From positions 39,357 through 103,356 of the forward strand of contig NZ_CABVPR010000012.1 in assembly GCF_902499135.1 (NCBI RefSeq): 64,000 nt of DNA, written 5' to 3'. The DNA comes from Burkholderia dolosa (GTDB lineage Bacteria > Pseudomonadota > Gammaproteobacteria > Burkholderiales > Burkholderiaceae). Positions 26,466 through 37,722 of this stretch are shown one piece after another. The notes under the pieces are model-generated. The model was not told where the DNA came from, did not search any database, and saw nothing but the letters and a program-made list of their open reading frames with translations. Both the position numbers and the translations under genes were made by a program. Each line of letters starts with the position of its first letter. Position 1 is the stretch's first letter.

Positions 26466-27124
26466 ACGCCCTCGTTCGTTTCAGTGTGCGGTTGATCCGC
26501 GAAAATCCAGCGCGCCTCGCCCGGCGCGACGATCGCGCGGCCGTCCTCGAGGCGCAGCCGCCCTTCGACGAACCAGCGCACCGCGCGCGGATACAGCACG
26601 TGCTCGACGGCCAGCACGCGCTCGGCGAGCGCGGCCGCGTCGTCGCCCGCACGCACGGGCACCGCGCCCTGCGCGACGATCGCGCCGCTGTCGAGCTCGG
26701 GAATCACGAAGTGCACGCTCGCGCCGTGCAGCGCGACGCCGGCGTCGAGCGCCTGCTGATGCGTATGGATGCCCTTGAAGCTCGGCAGCAGCGACGGATG
26801 GATGTTCAGCAGCCGGCCTTCGTATCGTCTGACGAAAGCCGGCGTGAGGATGCGCATGAAGCCCGCGAGGACCACGAGATCGGGCGCGAAGCGGTCGATC
26901 TCGGCGGCGAGCGCCGCGTCGAAGCTGTCGCGGCCGTCGAACGAGCGGTGGTCGACCACCGCGGTCGCTACCCCGTGCGACGCGGCAAAAGCAAGACCGG
27001 CCGCATCCGGCCGGTTGGCGATCACGGCGGCGACTTCGGCCGGCCAGCGTTCGCGCTCGCATGCGCGGACGATGGCCTCCATGTTGCTGCCGCGACCGGA
27101 AATCAGGATCACGAGTTTTTTCAT
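26462..27124 (-). CDS. purN: phosphoribosylglycinamide formyltransferase
   Basis: A 220-residue GAR transformylase transferring the formyl group of 10-formyl-THF to GAR in purine synthesis. The start region VILISGRGSNMEAIV binds phosphate; LLNIHPSLLPSFKGIHTHQQAL has the catalytic Asn and His; PELDSGAIVAQ has the catalytic Asp. A TAAAAT hexamer on the minus strand (27131-27136) sits only 6 bases from the ATG with no visible Shine-Dalgarno, so a leaderless transcript is possible. It is divergent from ribF. Confidence 0.94.
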   Translation of the reverse strand: MKKLVILISGRGSNMEAIVRACERERWPAEVAAVIANRPDAAGLAFAASHGVATAVVDHRSFDGRDSFDAALAAEIDRFAPDLVVLAGFMRILTPAFVRRYEGRLLNIHPSLLPSFKGIHTHQQALDAGVALHGASVHFVIPELDSGAIVAQGAVPVRAGDDAAALAERVLAVEHVLYPRAVRWFVEGRLRLEDGRAIVAPGEARWIFADQPHTETNEGV

Positions 27125-27189
27125 CCGCGAATTTTACCATTCGCCCCCGTGTTTCCCGCCCTTGTCGGCCGCCGGTGCGCCCGAGCGTT

Positions 27190-27195
27190 TATAAT
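27190..27195 (+). promoter_or_regulatory. -10 element (TATAAT) of the ribF-ileS-lspA-coaBC-dut operon
   Basis: A perfect TATAAT at 27190-27195, 53 bases before the ribF GTG and in the only A+T-rich spot of the purN-ribF gap. No good -35 lies at 16-19 bp; TTGTCG at 27162-27167 is at 22 bp, too far. No FMN riboswitch-like conserved block is visible. Confidence 0.45.
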
Positions 27196-27247
27196 CTTCT
27201 GCTTTGCGGCATTCCACCGCCCATTCCCCGACGCTGCATCCGCTATC

Positions 27248-28240
27248 GTGAAAGTCTTCCGCGGCCTGCCCAACGCCGAGAGTCGCGCGCCGTGCGCGCT
27301 GACCATCGGCAACTTCGACGGTGTCCATCGCGGCCACCAGGCCCTGCTCGCGCGCGTGCGCGCGGCAGCGGACGCACGCGGGCTGCCCGTGTGCGTGATG
27401 ACTTTCGAGCCGCATCCGCGCGAATTCTTCAACCCGGCCGGCGCGCCGCCGCGCATCGCGATGCTGCGCGACAAGCTCGAGGCGCTGCGCGAGCACGGCG
27501 TCGACCGCGTCGTCGTCGAGCACTTCAATCACACGTTCGCGAGCCAGTCGCCGCAGGCGTTCGTCGAGCGCACGCTGGTCAACGGGCTGCATACGCGGTG
27601 GATGATGGTCGGCGACGACTTCTGCTACGGCGCGAAGCGCGCGGGCACGTTCGACACGTTGAAGGCAGCCGGCGAGCAGTACGGCTTCGAGGTCGAGCAG
27701 ATGGGCACGGTCGCCGGCAGCGACGGCACGCGCATTTCGAGCTCGGGCGTGCGCGCCGCACTCGCGGCCGGCGATCTCGCCGCGGCCGCGCAGGCGCTCG
27801 GCCACGGCTACGCGATCAGCGGCCACGTCGCGCACGGCCTGAAGCTCGGCCGCGATCTCGGCTTTCCGACGCTGAATCTGCCGATCGCGCACAAGCGGCC
27901 GGCGCTCGCCGGCATCTTCGTCGTGCAGGTGCACGGTCTCGGGCCGGCTCCGCTGCCGGGCGTCGCGAGCCTCGGCCTGCGTCCGACCGTCGACGATTCC
28001 GGCCGCGTGCTGCTCGAAGTCCACCTGCTCGACTGGCACGGCGACGCGTACGGCAAGCTCGTGCGCGTCGAATTCCTGCAGAAACTGCGCGACGAGGCGA
28101 AATTCGACGATCTGGAGGCGCTGTCGCGCGCGATCGCGCAGGACGTCGCGAATGCGCGCGCGTACTTCATCGAGCGCGACCGCGCGCCGGGCAGCCGCGC
28201 GACCGGCTTCTCGACGTCGGCAACCGACCGAATTAGCTGA
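27248..28240 (+). CDS. ribF: bifunctional riboflavin kinase / FAD synthetase
   Basis: A 330-residue RibF making FMN and then FAD. The N-terminal FAD synthetase domain has [19 protein letters not shown] (residues about 18-36) and [13 protein letters not shown]; the C-terminal riboflavin kinase domain has [22 protein letters not shown] and [13 protein letters not shown]. The start is GTG at 27248 (reads [12 protein letters not shown]). It is first in the run ribF-ileS-lspA-coaBC-dut, all in one direction with small gaps, the same order as ribF-ileS-lspA in E. coli. Confidence 0.95.
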   Translation: MKVFRGLPNAESRAPCALTIGNFDGVHRGHQALLARVRAAADARGLPVCVMTFEPHPREFFNPAGAPPRIAMLRDKLEALREHGVDRVVVEHFNHTFASQSPQAFVERTLVNGLHTRWMMVGDDFCYGAKRAGTFDTLKAAGEQYGFEVEQMGTVAGSDGTRISSSGVRAALAAGDLAAAAQALGHGYAISGHVAHGLKLGRDLGFPTLNLPIAHKRPALAGIFVVQVHGLGPAPLPGVASLGLRPTVDDSGRVLLEVHLLDWHGDAYGKLVRVEFLQKLRDEAKFDDLEALSRAIAQDVANARAYFIERDRAPGSRATGFSTSATDRIS

Positions 28241-28338
28241 TCCGGCCTGCGGCCTTGCGCCGCTCCGTCGCGCCGCCGCCGCGCGCGCATACCGATTCAC
28301 GACGCTCGAGCGTCTCCCGATTTGATAGCGATCCCATC

Positions 28339-31176
28339 ATGAGCAACAAGAAAGCCGATTCGAAACCGCAGGCCAAGTATCCGGTCAACCTGCTCGACAC
28401 GCCGTTCCCGATGCGCGGCGATCTTCCCAAGCGCGAGCCGCAATGGGTGAAGGAGTGGGAAGAGCGCCGCGTGTACGACAAGATCCGCGCAGCCAGCAAG
28501 GGCCGGCCGAAGTTCATCCTGCACGACGGCCCGCCGTATGCGAACGGCGACATCCACCTCGGTCACGCGGTGAACAAGATTCTGAAGGACATCGTCGTGA
28601 AGTCGCGCAACATGGCCGGCTTCGATGCGCCGTACGTGCCCGGCTGGGACTGCCACGGGATGCCGATCGAGATCCAGATCGAGAAGCAGTTCGGCAAGTC
28701 GCTGCCGGCCGCGGAAGTGATGAGCAAGGCGCGCGCGTACGCGACCGAGCAGATCGAGAAGCAGAAGGCCGGCTTCAAGCGCCTCGGCGTGCTCGGCGAC
28801 TGGGCGAATCCGTACAAGACGATGAACTTCGTCAACGAGGCGGAAGAGATCCGCGCGCTCGGCAAGATCCTCGAGAAGGGCTATGTGTACCGCGGGCTCA
28901 AGCCGGTGAACTGGTGCTTCGACTGCGGCTCCGCGCTCGCCGAGGCGGAAGTCGAGTACAAGGACCGCACGGATCCGACGATCGACGTGATGTTCCCGTT
29001 CGCGGAGCCGGAAAAGACCGCGCATGCGTTCGGCCTGTCCGCGCTGCCGCGCGCGGAAGGCGGCATCGTGATCTGGACCACGACGCCGTGGACGATCCCC
29101 GCGAACCAGGCGCTGAACCTTCATCCGGAAATCGTCTACGCGCTCGTCGACACCGAGCGCGGGCTGCTGATCATCGCGGAAGAGCGCGTCGCCGCGTGCA
29201 TGGCCGAATTCAAGCTGACCGGCCGCGTCGTCGCGACCGCGCCGGGCGTGAAGCTCGCGAACCTGCGCTTCCATCACCCGCTCGCGTCCGCACATCCCGG
29301 CTATCAGCGCACCGCGCCCGTCTATCTCGGCGACTACGTGACGACCGACACCGGTACCGGCATCGTGCACTCGTCGCCCGCATACGGGATCGAAGACTTC
29401 ATCTCGTGCAAGGCGCACGGAATGACCGATTCCGACTTCATCAACCCGGTGATGGGCGACGGCCGCTACATCGAGTCGCTGCCGCTGTTCGGCGGGCTGT
29501 CGATCTGGGACGCGAACCCGAAGATCGTCGACGCGCTGAATGCGGCCGGCACGCTGCTGCGCAGCGAGAAGTACACGCACAGCTACATGCACTGCTGGCG
29601 CCACAAGACGCCGATCATCTACCGCGCGACGTCGCAGTGGTTCGCCGGCATGGACGTGAAGCCGCGCGACGGCGGCAAGACGCTGCGCGAAACGGCGCTC
29701 GAAGGCGTCGACGCGACCGCGTTCTATCCGTCGTGGGGCAAGCAGCGGCTGTTCAGCATGATCGCGAACCGGCCGGACTGGACGCTGTCGCGCCAGCGCC
29801 AATGGGGCGTGCCGATGGCGTTCTTCGTGCACAAGGAAACCGGCGAGCTGCACCCGCGCACGCTGGAGCTGCTCGAGGAAGTCGCGAAGCGCGTCGAGCA
29901 GGCGGGCATCGAGGCGTGGCAGACGCTCGATCCGCGCGAGCTGATCGGCGACGACGCGAACCTGTACGAGAAGAACCGCGACACGCTCGACGTGTGGTTC
30001 GACTCCGGCACGACGCATTGGCACGTGCTGCGCGGCTCGCACAAGGACCAGCTGCAGTTCCCGGCCGATCTGTACCTCGAAGGCTCCGACCAGCACCGCG
30101 GATGGTTCCATTCGTCGCTGCTGACCGCGTCGATGCTCGACGGCCGCGCGCCGTACAAGGGGCTGCTCACGCACGGCTTCACCGTCGACGGCGAAGGCCG
30201 CAAGATGAGCAAGTCGCTCGGCAACGGCATCGATCCGCATGAAGTCGCGAACCGCCTCGGCGCGGAAATCATCCGGCTGTGGATCGCGTCGACCGACTAT
30301 TCGGGCGAGCTCGCGATCTCCGAGGAGATCCTGAAGCGCGTGACCGAAGGCTATCGCCGCATCCGCAACACGCTGCGCTTCCTGCTCGCGAACCTGTCCG
30401 ACTTCGATTACGCGCAGCACGCGCTGCCCGCCGGCGAATGGCTCGAGATCGACCGCTATGCGGTCGCGTTCTCCGCGCAGCTGCAGACCGAACTGCTCGC
30501 GCACTACGAGAAGTACGAGTTCCACCCGGTCGTCGCGAAGCTGCAGACGTACTGCTCGGAGGATCTCGGCGGCTTCTATCTCGACGTGCTGAAGGACCGC
30601 CTGTACACGAGCGCGGCCGATTCGCGCGCGCGCCGCTCCGCGCAAACCGCGCTGTACCACCTGACGCAAGGGCTGCTGCGCGTGCTCGCGCCGTTCCTGT
30701 CGTTCACCGCCGAAGAGGCGTGGAAGGTGTTCCAGCCGGCGAGCGACACGATCTTCACAGAAACGTACTACGCGTATCCGGCGATCGACGATGCCGCCGC
30801 GCTGATCGACAAGTGGGCGCTGTTGCGCGACGTGCGCGGCAACGTGACGAAGGCGCTCGAGGAAGCGCGCACCGCGAACCGCATCGGTTCGTCGCTGCAG
30901 GCCGAGGTAGCCGTGCACGCGAGCGGCGCGCGCTACGATGCGCTCGCGAGCCTCGGCGACGATCTGAAATTCGTGCTGATCACGTCGGCCGCGACGGTCG
31001 TGAAGGTCGACGACGAAGCGCAGGAAAGCGTCGACGTCGCTGCGTCGAAGTACCAGAAGTGCGAACGCTGCTGGCATTACCGCGAGGACGTGGGCGCGCA
31101 CGCCGACCATCCGACGCTGTGCGGCCGCTGCTTCTCGAACCTCTTTGAAAACGGCGAAATCCGGAGCGCTGCTTAA
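28339..31176 (+). CDS. ileS: isoleucine--tRNA ligase
   Basis: A 945-residue class I aminoacyl-tRNA synthetase. The HIGH motif occurs as [11 protein letters not shown] (about residues 68-78) and KMSKS in [13 protein letters not shown] (about residues 618-625); WFDSGTTHW and the CP1 editing domain between them look complete. The C-terminal zinc ribbon has [10 protein letters not shown]...LCGRC. The start [14 protein letters not shown] at 28339 was chosen over an upstream frame that runs into the ribF-ileS gap. Bacterial-type (mupirocin-sensitive) IleS by size and layout. lspA follows after 3 bp. Confidence 0.96.
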   Translation: MSNKKADSKPQAKYPVNLLDTPFPMRGDLPKREPQWVKEWEERRVYDKIRAASKGRPKFILHDGPPYANGDIHLGHAVNKILKDIVVKSRNMAGFDAPYVPGWDCHGMPIEIQIEKQFGKSLPAAEVMSKARAYATEQIEKQKAGFKRLGVLGDWANPYKTMNFVNEAEEIRALGKILEKGYVYRGLKPVNWCFDCGSALAEAEVEYKDRTDPTIDVMFPFAEPEKTAHAFGLSALPRAEGGIVIWTTTPWTIPANQALNLHPEIVYALVDTERGLLIIAEERVAACMAEFKLTGRVVATAPGVKLANLRFHHPLASAHPGYQRTAPVYLGDYVTTDTGTGIVHSSPAYGIEDFISCKAHGMTDSDFINPVMGDGRYIESLPLFGGLSIWDANPKIVDALNAAGTLLRSEKYTHSYMHCWRHKTPIIYRATSQWFAGMDVKPRDGGKTLRETALEGVDATAFYPSWGKQRLFSMIANRPDWTLSRQRQWGVPMAFFVHKETGELHPRTLELLEEVAKRVEQAGIEAWQTLDPRELIGDDANLYEKNRDTLDVWFDSGTTHWHVLRGSHKDQLQFPADLYLEGSDQHRGWFHSSLLTASMLDGRAPYKGLLTHGFTVDGEGRKMSKSLGNGIDPHEVANRLGAEIIRLWIASTDYSGELAISEEILKRVTEGYRRIRNTLRFLLANLSDFDYAQHALPAGEWLEIDRYAVAFSAQLQTELLAHYEKYEFHPVVAKLQTYCSEDLGGFYLDVLKDRLYTSAADSRARRSAQTALYHLTQGLLRVLAPFLSFTAEEAWKVFQPASDTIFTETYYAYPAIDDAAALIDKWALLRDVRGNVTKALEEARTANRIGSSLQAEVAVHASGARYDALASLGDDLKFVLITSAATVVKVDDEAQESVDVAASKYQKCERCWHYREDVGAHADHPTLCGRCFSNLFENGEIRSAA

Positions 31177-31179
31177 ACC

Positions 31180-31680
31180 ATGGCGAAAACCCTGTCGAAG
31201 CCGGCCAGCGGCGCGCTCGCGCCCTGGCTCGGCATTTCGCTGATCGTGATCCTGTTCGACCAGCTGTCGAAGATCGCGATCCTCAAAACGTTCGCATACG
31301 GCGCGCAGCACGCGCTGACGTCGTTCTTCAACCTCGTGCTCGTGTACAACCGCGGCGCCGCGTTCGGCTTCCTGTCGACCGCGAGCGGCTGGCAGCGCTG
31401 GGCATTCACCGCGCTCGGGATCGGCGCGACGCTCGTGATCTGCTTCCTGCTGAAGCGCCACGGCCATCAGCGGCTGTTCAGCCTGTCGCTCGCGCTGATT
31501 CTCGGCGGCGCGCTCGGCAACGTGATCGACCGGCTCGTCTACGGCCACGTGATCGACTTCCTCGATTTCCACATCGGCACGTGGCACTTCCCGGCATTCA
31601 ACCTCGCCGATTCCGCGATCACCGTCGGCGCGGTGCTGCTGATCTACGACGAACTGCGTCGCGTGCGCGGCTCGCGCTGA
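31180..31680 (+). CDS. lspA: lipoprotein signal peptidase (signal peptidase II)
   Basis: A 166-residue inner-membrane aspartyl protease that removes signal peptides of prolipoproteins at the lipid-modified Cys. Four membrane helices are visible. The two catalytic Asp lie in [18 protein letters not shown] (first) and [11 protein letters not shown] (second); [10 protein letters not shown] is the other conserved box. The start ATG is 3 bp after the ileS stop, so the genes are coupled, as in E. coli. Confidence 0.96.
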   Translation: MAKTLSKPASGALAPWLGISLIVILFDQLSKIAILKTFAYGAQHALTSFFNLVLVYNRGAAFGFLSTASGWQRWAFTALGIGATLVICFLLKRHGHQRLFSLSLALILGGALGNVIDRLVYGHVIDFLDFHIGTWHFPAFNLADSAITVGAVLLIYDELRRVRGSR

Positions 31681-31747
31681 GCGTGCATACTCGGCGTCGA
31701 CGGCCGGCCGCGCGCCGGTCGTCCGGATCGACTCCTGGAGGCCTGAG

Positions 31748-32959
31748 TTGGCACACGCAGAACTCGCTGGAAAACACCTCGTTCTCGGCCTGACGGGCGG
31801 CATCGCCTGCTACAAGATCGCCGAGCTCACGCGGCTGCTCACGAAGGCAGGCGCGACCGTGCAGGTCGCGATGACCGAAGCCGCCACGCAATTCATCACG
31901 CCCGTCACGATGCAGGCGCTGTCCGGCCGGCCGGTCTACACGAGCCAGTGGGACGCGCGCATCGACAACAACATGGCGCACATCGACCTGTCGCGCGAAG
32001 CCGACGCGATCGTGATCGCGCCCGCGTCGACGGATTTCCTCGCGAAGCTCGCGCACGGGTTCGCGGACGATCTGCTGTCGACGCTGTGCGTCGCACGCGA
32101 TTGTCCGCTGCTCGTCGTTCCCGCGATGAATCGCCAGATGTGGCAAAACCCGGCCACGCAGCGCAACGTCGCGCAACTGCGCGCGGACGGCGTGTCGGTA
32201 CTGGGCCCCGACTCGGGCGCGCAGGCGTGCGGCGAAGTCGGCGACGGCCGCATGCTCGAGCCCGAAGCGATCTATGAAGCGATCGTCGCGCACTTCCAGC
32301 CGAAGGTGCTCGCGCACCGGCGCGTGCTGATCACGGCCGGCCCGACGCTCGAACCGCTCGACCCGGTGCGCGGCCTCACGAACCGCTCGAGCGGCAAGAT
32401 GGGCTTCGCGCTCGCGCGCGCCGCACAGCAGGCCGGCGCCGACGTGCACCTCGTCGCCGGCCCGGTCGCGCTCGACACGCCGTGGGGCGTGTACCGCGAG
32501 GACGTGCAGACCGCGCAGCAGATGTACGACGCGGTAATGCACGCGGTCGCCGACGCCGACATCTTCATCGCGGTGGCCGCGGTCGCGGACTGGCGCGTCG
32601 AGCAGCCGGCCGAGCACAAGATGAAGAAAACGGCCGACCGCAAGATGCCAGCGCTGACGTTCGTCGAAAATCCCGACATCCTCGCGTCGGTCGCCGCGCT
32701 GCCCGACCCGCCGTTCTGCGTCGGGTTCGCAGCGGAAAGCGGCGACCTCGACGTGCACGGCGACGAGAAGCGCAAGCGCAAGAACGTGCCGCTGCTCGTC
32801 GGCAATCTCGGCCCGCTGACGTTCGGCCGCGACGACAACGAGGTCGTGCTGTTCGAGGCGGCGGGGCTCACGCGCCTGCCGCGCGCGCCGAAGGACGAAC
32901 TCGCGCACGCGCTCGTCGCGGAGATCGCGAAGCGCCTGCCCGACAACCGGCTGATCTGA
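31748..32959 (+). CDS. coaBC: bifunctional phosphopantothenoylcysteine decarboxylase / phosphopantothenate--cysteine ligase
   Basis: A 403-residue CoaBC (Dfp) for coenzyme A synthesis. The N-terminal flavoprotein half has [15 protein letters not shown], the active-site [18 protein letters not shown] (His) and [10 protein letters not shown] (PAMN motif); the C-terminal synthetase half has [33 protein letters not shown] and the [11 protein letters not shown] Lys loop. The start is TTG at 31748 behind GGAGG (spacing about 7), since no ATG fits the family N-terminus. It is fourth in the ribF operon. Confidence 0.94.
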   Translation: MAHAELAGKHLVLGLTGGIACYKIAELTRLLTKAGATVQVAMTEAATQFITPVTMQALSGRPVYTSQWDARIDNNMAHIDLSREADAIVIAPASTDFLAKLAHGFADDLLSTLCVARDCPLLVVPAMNRQMWQNPATQRNVAQLRADGVSVLGPDSGAQACGEVGDGRMLEPEAIYEAIVAHFQPKVLAHRRVLITAGPTLEPLDPVRGLTNRSSGKMGFALARAAQQAGADVHLVAGPVALDTPWGVYREDVQTAQQMYDAVMHAVADADIFIAVAAVADWRVEQPAEHKMKKTADRKMPALTFVENPDILASVAALPDPPFCVGFAAESGDLDVHGDEKRKRKNVPLLVGNLGPLTFGRDDNEVVLFEAAGLTRLPRAPKDELAHALVAEIAKRLPDNRLI

Positions 32960-33014
32960 TCACCCGCGCGGCGACAAGCACGCGCCGCGCCCCTCCGACC
33001 GATTCGACGACTGC

Positions 33015-33461
33015 ATGAAACTCGACCTGAAGATTCTCGACGCGCGCATGCGCGACTACCTGCCCACCTACGCGACCGCCGGCAGCGCGGGCCTCGACCT
33101 GCGCGCGTGCATCGACGCGCCGATTTCGCTGAAGCCGGGCGAAACGGCTTTGGTGCCGACCGGCCTCGCGATCCACGTCGCCGACCCCAACTACGCGGCG
33201 CTGATCCTGCCGCGCTCGGGCCTCGGCCACAAGCACGGGATCGTGCTCGGCAACCTCGTCGGCCTGATCGACTCCGACTATCAGGACCAGTTGATGATCT
33301 CGACGTGGAACCGCGGCCAGACCGAGTTCGTGCTGAATCCGTTCGAGCGGCTCGCGCAGCTCGTGATCGTGCCGGTCGTGCAGGCGCAGTTCAACATCGT
33401 CGACGACTTTGCCGCGAGCGAGCGCGGCGAAGGCGGTTTCGGCAGCACGGGGCGTCACTGA
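33015..33461 (+). CDS. dut: deoxyuridine 5'-triphosphate nucleotidohydrolase (dUTPase)
   Basis: A 148-residue trimeric dUTPase. The five motifs are in order: [45 protein letters not shown] and the flexible C-terminal [12 protein letters not shown]. It hydrolyses dUTP to dUMP, which keeps uracil out of DNA. It lies 55 bp after coaBC, the same coaBC-dut order as in many proteobacteria, and probably ends the operon; I see no strong terminator right after it. Confidence 0.96.
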   Translation: MKLDLKILDARMRDYLPTYATAGSAGLDLRACIDAPISLKPGETALVPTGLAIHVADPNYAALILPRSGLGHKHGIVLGNLVGLIDSDYQDQLMISTWNRGQTEFVLNPFERLAQLVIVPVVQAQFNIVDDFAASERGEGGFGSTGRH

Positions 33462-33642
33462 CGCAAGGCAAGCGCGAGGAAGCAGGCGCTATGCGTCCTT
33501 CGTCCGCTCGGCGCTCGTCGTCGACGGCCGGGCGCGCTGCCGGCCTGCGTCGCAGAACGCCAGCGAACCTCACCGTCGTGTGCTTCACGGAACGTGGGCA
33601 ACCGTGAAGACACGACCGCCCGCGACGCGACCCCGTCACACG

Positions 33643-35022
33643 TCAACGTGCGCGTTCGTGCCGATAGTGCAGCGCATACGCGAGTATCAGCAGCACGACG
33701 AACACGACGCCCACCACCATCGTCATCCGGAATTCGCGCGTAAACGCGGTCGTCAGCAAAATCGCCGCGACGAGCACGGCACCGAGCAGGCTGCCGAACG
33801 GATGCGCCCACATCCGGAACGCGAGCGCAGGGCCGCGATACCGCGCCCGGAAGCGCAAATGCGTGACGAAGATCATCAGCCATGTGAACAGCGCGCCGAA
33901 CATCGCGATCGCCATCATCACGGTGAATGCGGTATCGGGCACCAGGGCGACCAGCACCGCGGCGACCGCGACGCCGCTCGTCGAAATCCACAGCGCCGCG
34001 CGCGGCACGCCGTTCGCGCCGAGCCGGCCGAACACCGCGGGCGCGAGCCGCGCCCGTGACAGGCTGAACATCATGCGTGTGGTCACGTAGAGCTGGCTGT
34101 TCATCGCTGATAGCGCCGCGATCAGCAGCACGAAGTTGATCACGCCGGCTGCGTACGGCACATGCGTCGCGGCCATCACTTTCACGAACGGGCTCTCGTC
34201 GGTGCCGGCCTGCGTCCATGGCACGATCGCGAGCATCAGCGCCAGCGTCAGCAGATAGAACAGCACGAGCCGGAACACCGTCGAGCGGAACGCGCGCGTG
34301 ACCGCGTGCTGCGGGTTGCGCGCCTCGCCGGCCGCGATCGCGACCGCTTCGATGCTCATATAGCTGAAGATCGCGACGATCACCGCCACCCACGTGCCCC
34401 ACGGCCCTTTCGGCATGAAGCCGCTGTGCGCGGTGTAGTTCGCGAAGCCGATGCCGGATGCGGACGGCGCGGTCCAGATCAGATACGCACCGAGCACGAT
34501 GAACACGACGATCGCCGCGATCTTGAGCAGCGAAAACGCATACTCGACCGATCCGTACAACGTGACGCTCGCGAGATTCACCGCGATCAGCAGCGCGGAG
34601 AAGCCGATCACCCAGTACCAGCCGGGCACGGCCGGAAACCAGTACTTCATGAACACGGCGATTGCGCTGATCTCGGTGCCGATCGCGAACACGACCGCGA
34701 ACCAGTACGCATAACGCACGAGAAAGCCCGCGAGCGGGCCGACGTAGTGTTCGGCATACGCGCCGAACGAACCGGCCGTGGGATGCGCGACCGTCATTTC
34801 GGCGAGCGCGCCCATCAGCAGCAGCGCGATCAGCGCGCCGATCGCATACGACAGCAGCACGCTCGGGCCGGCGAGCCCGATCGCGAAGCCGCTGCCGAGA
34901 AAGAGGCCCGTACCGATCGCGCCGCCGATCGCGATCATCGCCATCTGCCCCGACGTCAGCGCGTGGCGCAGCCCTTGTTCGCGCTCGACGATGTCGTCGA
35001 ACGACCGGTTTTGTTGTGTCAC
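33643..35022 (-). CDS. amino acid permease, APC superfamily (AAT family)
   Basis: A 459-residue inner-membrane transporter with 12 predicted helices, starting MTQQNRSFDDIVEREQGL. The AAT-family consensus in helix 1 is MIAIGGAIGTGLFLGSGFAI, followed by LAEMTVAHPTAGSFGAYAE, and the unwound helix-6 segment IFSYMSIEAVAIAAGEARNP is intact. It resembles AroP/ProY/GabP-type proton symporters; the exact amino acid cannot be assigned. It stands alone, between dut (convergent) and clpA (same strand, upstream). Confidence 0.9.
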   Translation of the reverse strand: MTQQNRSFDDIVEREQGLRHALTSGQMAMIAIGGAIGTGLFLGSGFAIGLAGPSVLLSYAIGALIALLLMGALAEMTVAHPTAGSFGAYAEHYVGPLAGFLVRYAYWFAVVFAIGTEISAIAVFMKYWFPAVPGWYWVIGFSALLIAVNLASVTLYGSVEYAFSLLKIAAIVVFIVLGAYLIWTAPSASGIGFANYTAHSGFMPKGPWGTWVAVIVAIFSYMSIEAVAIAAGEARNPQHAVTRAFRSTVFRLVLFYLLTLALMLAIVPWTQAGTDESPFVKVMAATHVPYAAGVINFVLLIAALSAMNSQLYVTTRMMFSLSRARLAPAVFGRLGANGVPRAALWISTSGVAVAAVLVALVPDTAFTVMMAIAMFGALFTWLMIFVTHLRFRARYRGPALAFRMWAHPFGSLLGAVLVAAILLTTAFTREFRMTMVVGVVFVVLLILAYALHYRHERAR

Positions 35023-35072
35023 TGCGTTACCGCTCCCTGCACCATCTGCGCCGCCGGCGCCCGATAAAACGA

Positions 35073-35100
35073 AACGGCGCGGAGAACTTCCCGCGCCGTT
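35073..35100 (-). terminator. terminator of clpS-clpA
   Basis: AACGGCGCGG (35073-35082) pairs with CCGCGCCGTT (35091-35100) around an 8-base loop. The left side has only a short A-rich tract (ATAAAACGAAA), so the U tract for leftward transcription is modest. Confidence 0.65.
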
Positions 35101-35122
35101 CCAATGAACAACGGATTATCGC

Positions 35123-37411
35123 TTATTCGACTTCGACGGTCTCTTCGTTCGGCTTGTGCGGCGGGTTGCCGAGCTTGTCGAACGACAGTTGCACCTTGCC
35201 GCTCTCGTCGATGTCGACCGTCACGTGACCGCCGTTCACGAGCTTGCCGAACAGCAGTTCGTCGGCCAGCGCGCGGCGGATCGTGTCCTGGATCAGCCGC
35301 TGCATCGGCCGCGCGCCCATCAGCGGGTCGAAGCCGTTCTTCGCGAGATGCTTGCGCAACGCGTCGGTAAAGAGCGCGTCGACCTTCTTCTCGTGCAGCT
35401 GTTCCTCGAGCTGGATCAGGAACTTGTCGACCACGCGCATGATGATTTCCTCATCGAGCGAGCGGAAGCTGATGATCGCGTCCAGACGGTTGCGGAACTC
35501 CGGCGTGAACAGGCGCTTGATGTCGGTCATCTCGTCGCCGGTCTCGCGACGCGTCGTGAAGCCGATCGTCGCCTTCTGCATCGACTCGGCACCCGCGTTC
35601 GTCGTCATGATGATGATCACGTTGCGGAAATCCGCCTTGCGACCGTTGTTGTCGGTCAGCGTGCCGTGATCCATCACCTGCAGCAGCACGTTGAAGATGT
35701 CCGGATGCGCCTTCTCGATTTCGTCGAGCAGCAGCACGCAGTGCGGCTTCTTCGTGACCGCTTCGGTCAACAGGCCGCCCTGGTCGAACCCGACGTAGCC
35801 GGGCGGCGCGCCGATCAGGCGGCTCACCGCATGACGCTCCATGTATTCGGACATGTCGAAGCGGATCAGCTCGATGCCGAGCGTGAACGCGAGCTGGCGC
35901 GCGACTTCGGTCTTGCCGACGCCGGTCGGGCCCGAGAACAGGAACGCGCCGATCGGCTTGTCCATCTTGCCGAGACCCGCGCGCGCCATCTTGATCGACG
36001 CGGCGAGCGCGTCGATTGCCGGATCCTGACCGAACACGACGCTCTTCAGATCGCGGTCGAGCGTCTGCAGCTTGCTGCGGTCGTCCTGCGACACGCTCTG
36101 CGCCGGCACGCGCGCGATCTTCGAAATGATTTCCTCGATCTCGCTCTTGCCGATCGTCTTCTTCTGCTTCGACTTCGGCAGGATGCGCTGCGCGGCACCC
36201 GCTTCGTCGATCACGTCGATCGCCTTGTCGGGCAGATGACGGTCGGTAATGAAGCGCGCCGACAACTCGGCCGCAGCCGACAACGCACCGGACGAGTACT
36301 TGACGCCGTGATGCTCTTCGAAGCGCGACTTCAGCCCGCGCAGGATCGCGACCGTCTGCTCGACGCTCGGCTCCGTCACGTCGACCTTCTGGAAGCGCCG
36401 CGACAACGCTGCATCCTTTTCGAAGATCCCGCGATATTCGGTGAAGGTCGTCGCGCCGATGCACTTCAGCGTGCCCGACGACAACGCTGGCTTCAGCAGA
36501 TTCGACGCGTCGAGCGTGCCGCCCGATGCGGCGCCCGCGCCGATCAGCGTGTGGATCTCGTCGATGAACAGAATCGCGTGCGGACGCTCCTTCAGCTCCT
36601 TCAGCACCGTCTTCAGACGCTGCTCGAAATCGCCGCGATACTTGGTGCCCGCGAGCAGCGCGCCCATGTCGAGCGAGTACACCTGCGCGTTCGCGAGGAT
36701 GTCCGGCACTTCGCCGCGCGTGATCCGATACGCGAGCCCTTCCGCGATCGCGGTCTTGCCGACACCGGCCTCGCCGACGAGCAGCGGATTGTTCTTGCGC
36801 CGACGGCACAGCACCTGCACGACGCGCTCGACCTCCGGCTCGCGCCCGATCAGCGGATCGATGCGACCGTCCTTCGCCATCTGATTGAGGTTCTGCGTGA
36901 ACTGCGCGAGCGGGGTTTCCTTCTGCGCGTTCGCATCGTCGCTTTCCGCGTTCGCGTCGCCCGACTTCGCGGCTTCGCCGCTGTTCGTCTTCGCGATCCC
37001 GTGCGAGATGAAGTTCACGACGTCCAGACGCGTAACGCCCTGCTGCTGCAGGTAGTACACCGCGTGCGAATCCTTCTCGCCGAAAATCGCGACCAGCACG
37101 TTCGCGCCGGTGACTTCCTTCTTGCCGTTCGACGTCGACTGCACGTGCATGATCGCGCGCTGGAAGCCGAGCGTCGGCTGGGTATCGACGTCGTCGGTAC
37201 CCGGAACGGTAGGCGTGTTGTCGTGAATGAAATTGCGCAGGTTCTGACGCAGATCCTCGATGTTCGCTGCGCACGCGCGCAACACCTCGGCTGCCGTCGG
37301 GTTATCCAGCAAGGCGAGCAGCAGATGCTCGACCGTAATGAACTCATGGCGCGCCTGACGTGCTTCCATGAACGCCATGTGCAGGCTGACTTCCAATTCC
37401 TGGTCAATCAT
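35123..37411 (-). CDS. clpA: ATP-dependent Clp protease ATP-binding subunit ClpA
   Basis: A 762-residue AAA+ unfoldase that feeds substrates to ClpP. The N domain (1-140) begins [18 protein letters not shown]; the first AAA+ module has Walker [15 protein letters not shown] and Walker [14 protein letters not shown]; the second has [15 protein letters not shown] and [13 protein letters not shown], with the ClpP-binding IGF-type loop as ATIGFTTRR. It ends in an acidic NEETVEVE tail. The ATG at 37411 overlaps the clpS stop by 4 bp (ATGA), so ClpA is made together with its adaptor. Confidence 0.96.
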   Translation of the reverse strand: MIDQELEVSLHMAFMEARQARHEFITVEHLLLALLDNPTAAEVLRACAANIEDLRQNLRNFIHDNTPTVPGTDDVDTQPTLGFQRAIMHVQSTSNGKKEVTGANVLVAIFGEKDSHAVYYLQQQGVTRLDVVNFISHGIAKTNSGEAAKSGDANAESDDANAQKETPLAQFTQNLNQMAKDGRIDPLIGREPEVERVVQVLCRRRKNNPLLVGEAGVGKTAIAEGLAYRITRGEVPDILANAQVYSLDMGALLAGTKYRGDFEQRLKTVLKELKERPHAILFIDEIHTLIGAGAASGGTLDASNLLKPALSSGTLKCIGATTFTEYRGIFEKDAALSRRFQKVDVTEPSVEQTVAILRGLKSRFEEHHGVKYSSGALSAAAELSARFITDRHLPDKAIDVIDEAGAAQRILPKSKQKKTIGKSEIEEIISKIARVPAQSVSQDDRSKLQTLDRDLKSVVFGQDPAIDALAASIKMARAGLGKMDKPIGAFLFSGPTGVGKTEVARQLAFTLGIELIRFDMSEYMERHAVSRLIGAPPGYVGFDQGGLLTEAVTKKPHCVLLLDEIEKAHPDIFNVLLQVMDHGTLTDNNGRKADFRNVIIIMTTNAGAESMQKATIGFTTRRETGDEMTDIKRLFTPEFRNRLDAIISFRSLDEEIIMRVVDKFLIQLEEQLHEKKVDALFTDALRKHLAKNGFDPLMGARPMQRLIQDTIRRALADELLFGKLVNGGHVTVDIDESGKVQLSFDKLGNPPHKPNEETVEVE

Positions 37412-37722
37412 GCTTCCTCCATCACGCACTGCAGCGGATGCCCGGCCTGCCGCGCATGGGTAACGACTTGCTCAACCTTGGTCGACGCGATGTCTCGCGT
37501 ATAGACCCCACATACCCCTCGCCCCTCGCGATGGACCTTCAGCATGATCTGCGTGGCCGTCTCGCGATCCTTCTTGAAATACTCCTGGACCACCATCACG
37601 ACGAATTCCATCGGCGTGAAGTCGTCATTCAGCAGCACCACCTTGTACATCGAAGGCGGCTTGAGCTTCTGCTGCTTGCGTTCCAGGACGGTGCTGTCCT
37701 GCTTGTCCGGGATAATCGCCAT
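37408..37722 (-). CDS. clpS: ATP-dependent Clp protease adaptor ClpS
   Basis: A 104-residue N-end-rule adaptor that binds the ClpA N domain and delivers proteins with N-terminal Phe, Leu, Trp or Tyr. Hallmarks: [20 protein letters not shown] (hydrophobic-pocket Asn-Asp-Asp) and [20 protein letters not shown], whose His takes part in substrate binding. It has an N-terminal flexible tail of about 20 residues. It lies directly upstream of clpA and divergent from a cold-shock gene, the same arrangement as cspD/clpS-clpA in E. coli. Confidence 0.96.
   Translation of the reverse strand: MAIIPDKQDSTVLERKQQKLKPPSMYKVVLLNDDFTPMEFVVMVVQEYFKKDRETATQIMLKVHREGRGVCGVYTRDIASTKVEQVVTHARQAGHPLQCVMEEA

Noticed and set aside
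27125-27247. FMN riboswitch before ribF
   Set aside because: The gap is only 123 bp with no conserved RFN-element segments; it holds a TATAAT and little else.
28297-31803. A minus-strand open frame of more than 1100 codons opposite ileS and lspA
   Set aside because: It is an antisense artefact of GC-rich third codon positions; its translation is Arg/Ala/Val-rich low complexity with no family motif, whereas the plus strand encodes IleS with HIGH and KMSKS.
35156-37504. A plus-strand open frame of about 780 codons opposite clpA
   Set aside because: It mirrors the clpA codon pattern and has no ribosome binding site or domain; ClpA and ClpS on the minus strand are unmistakable.
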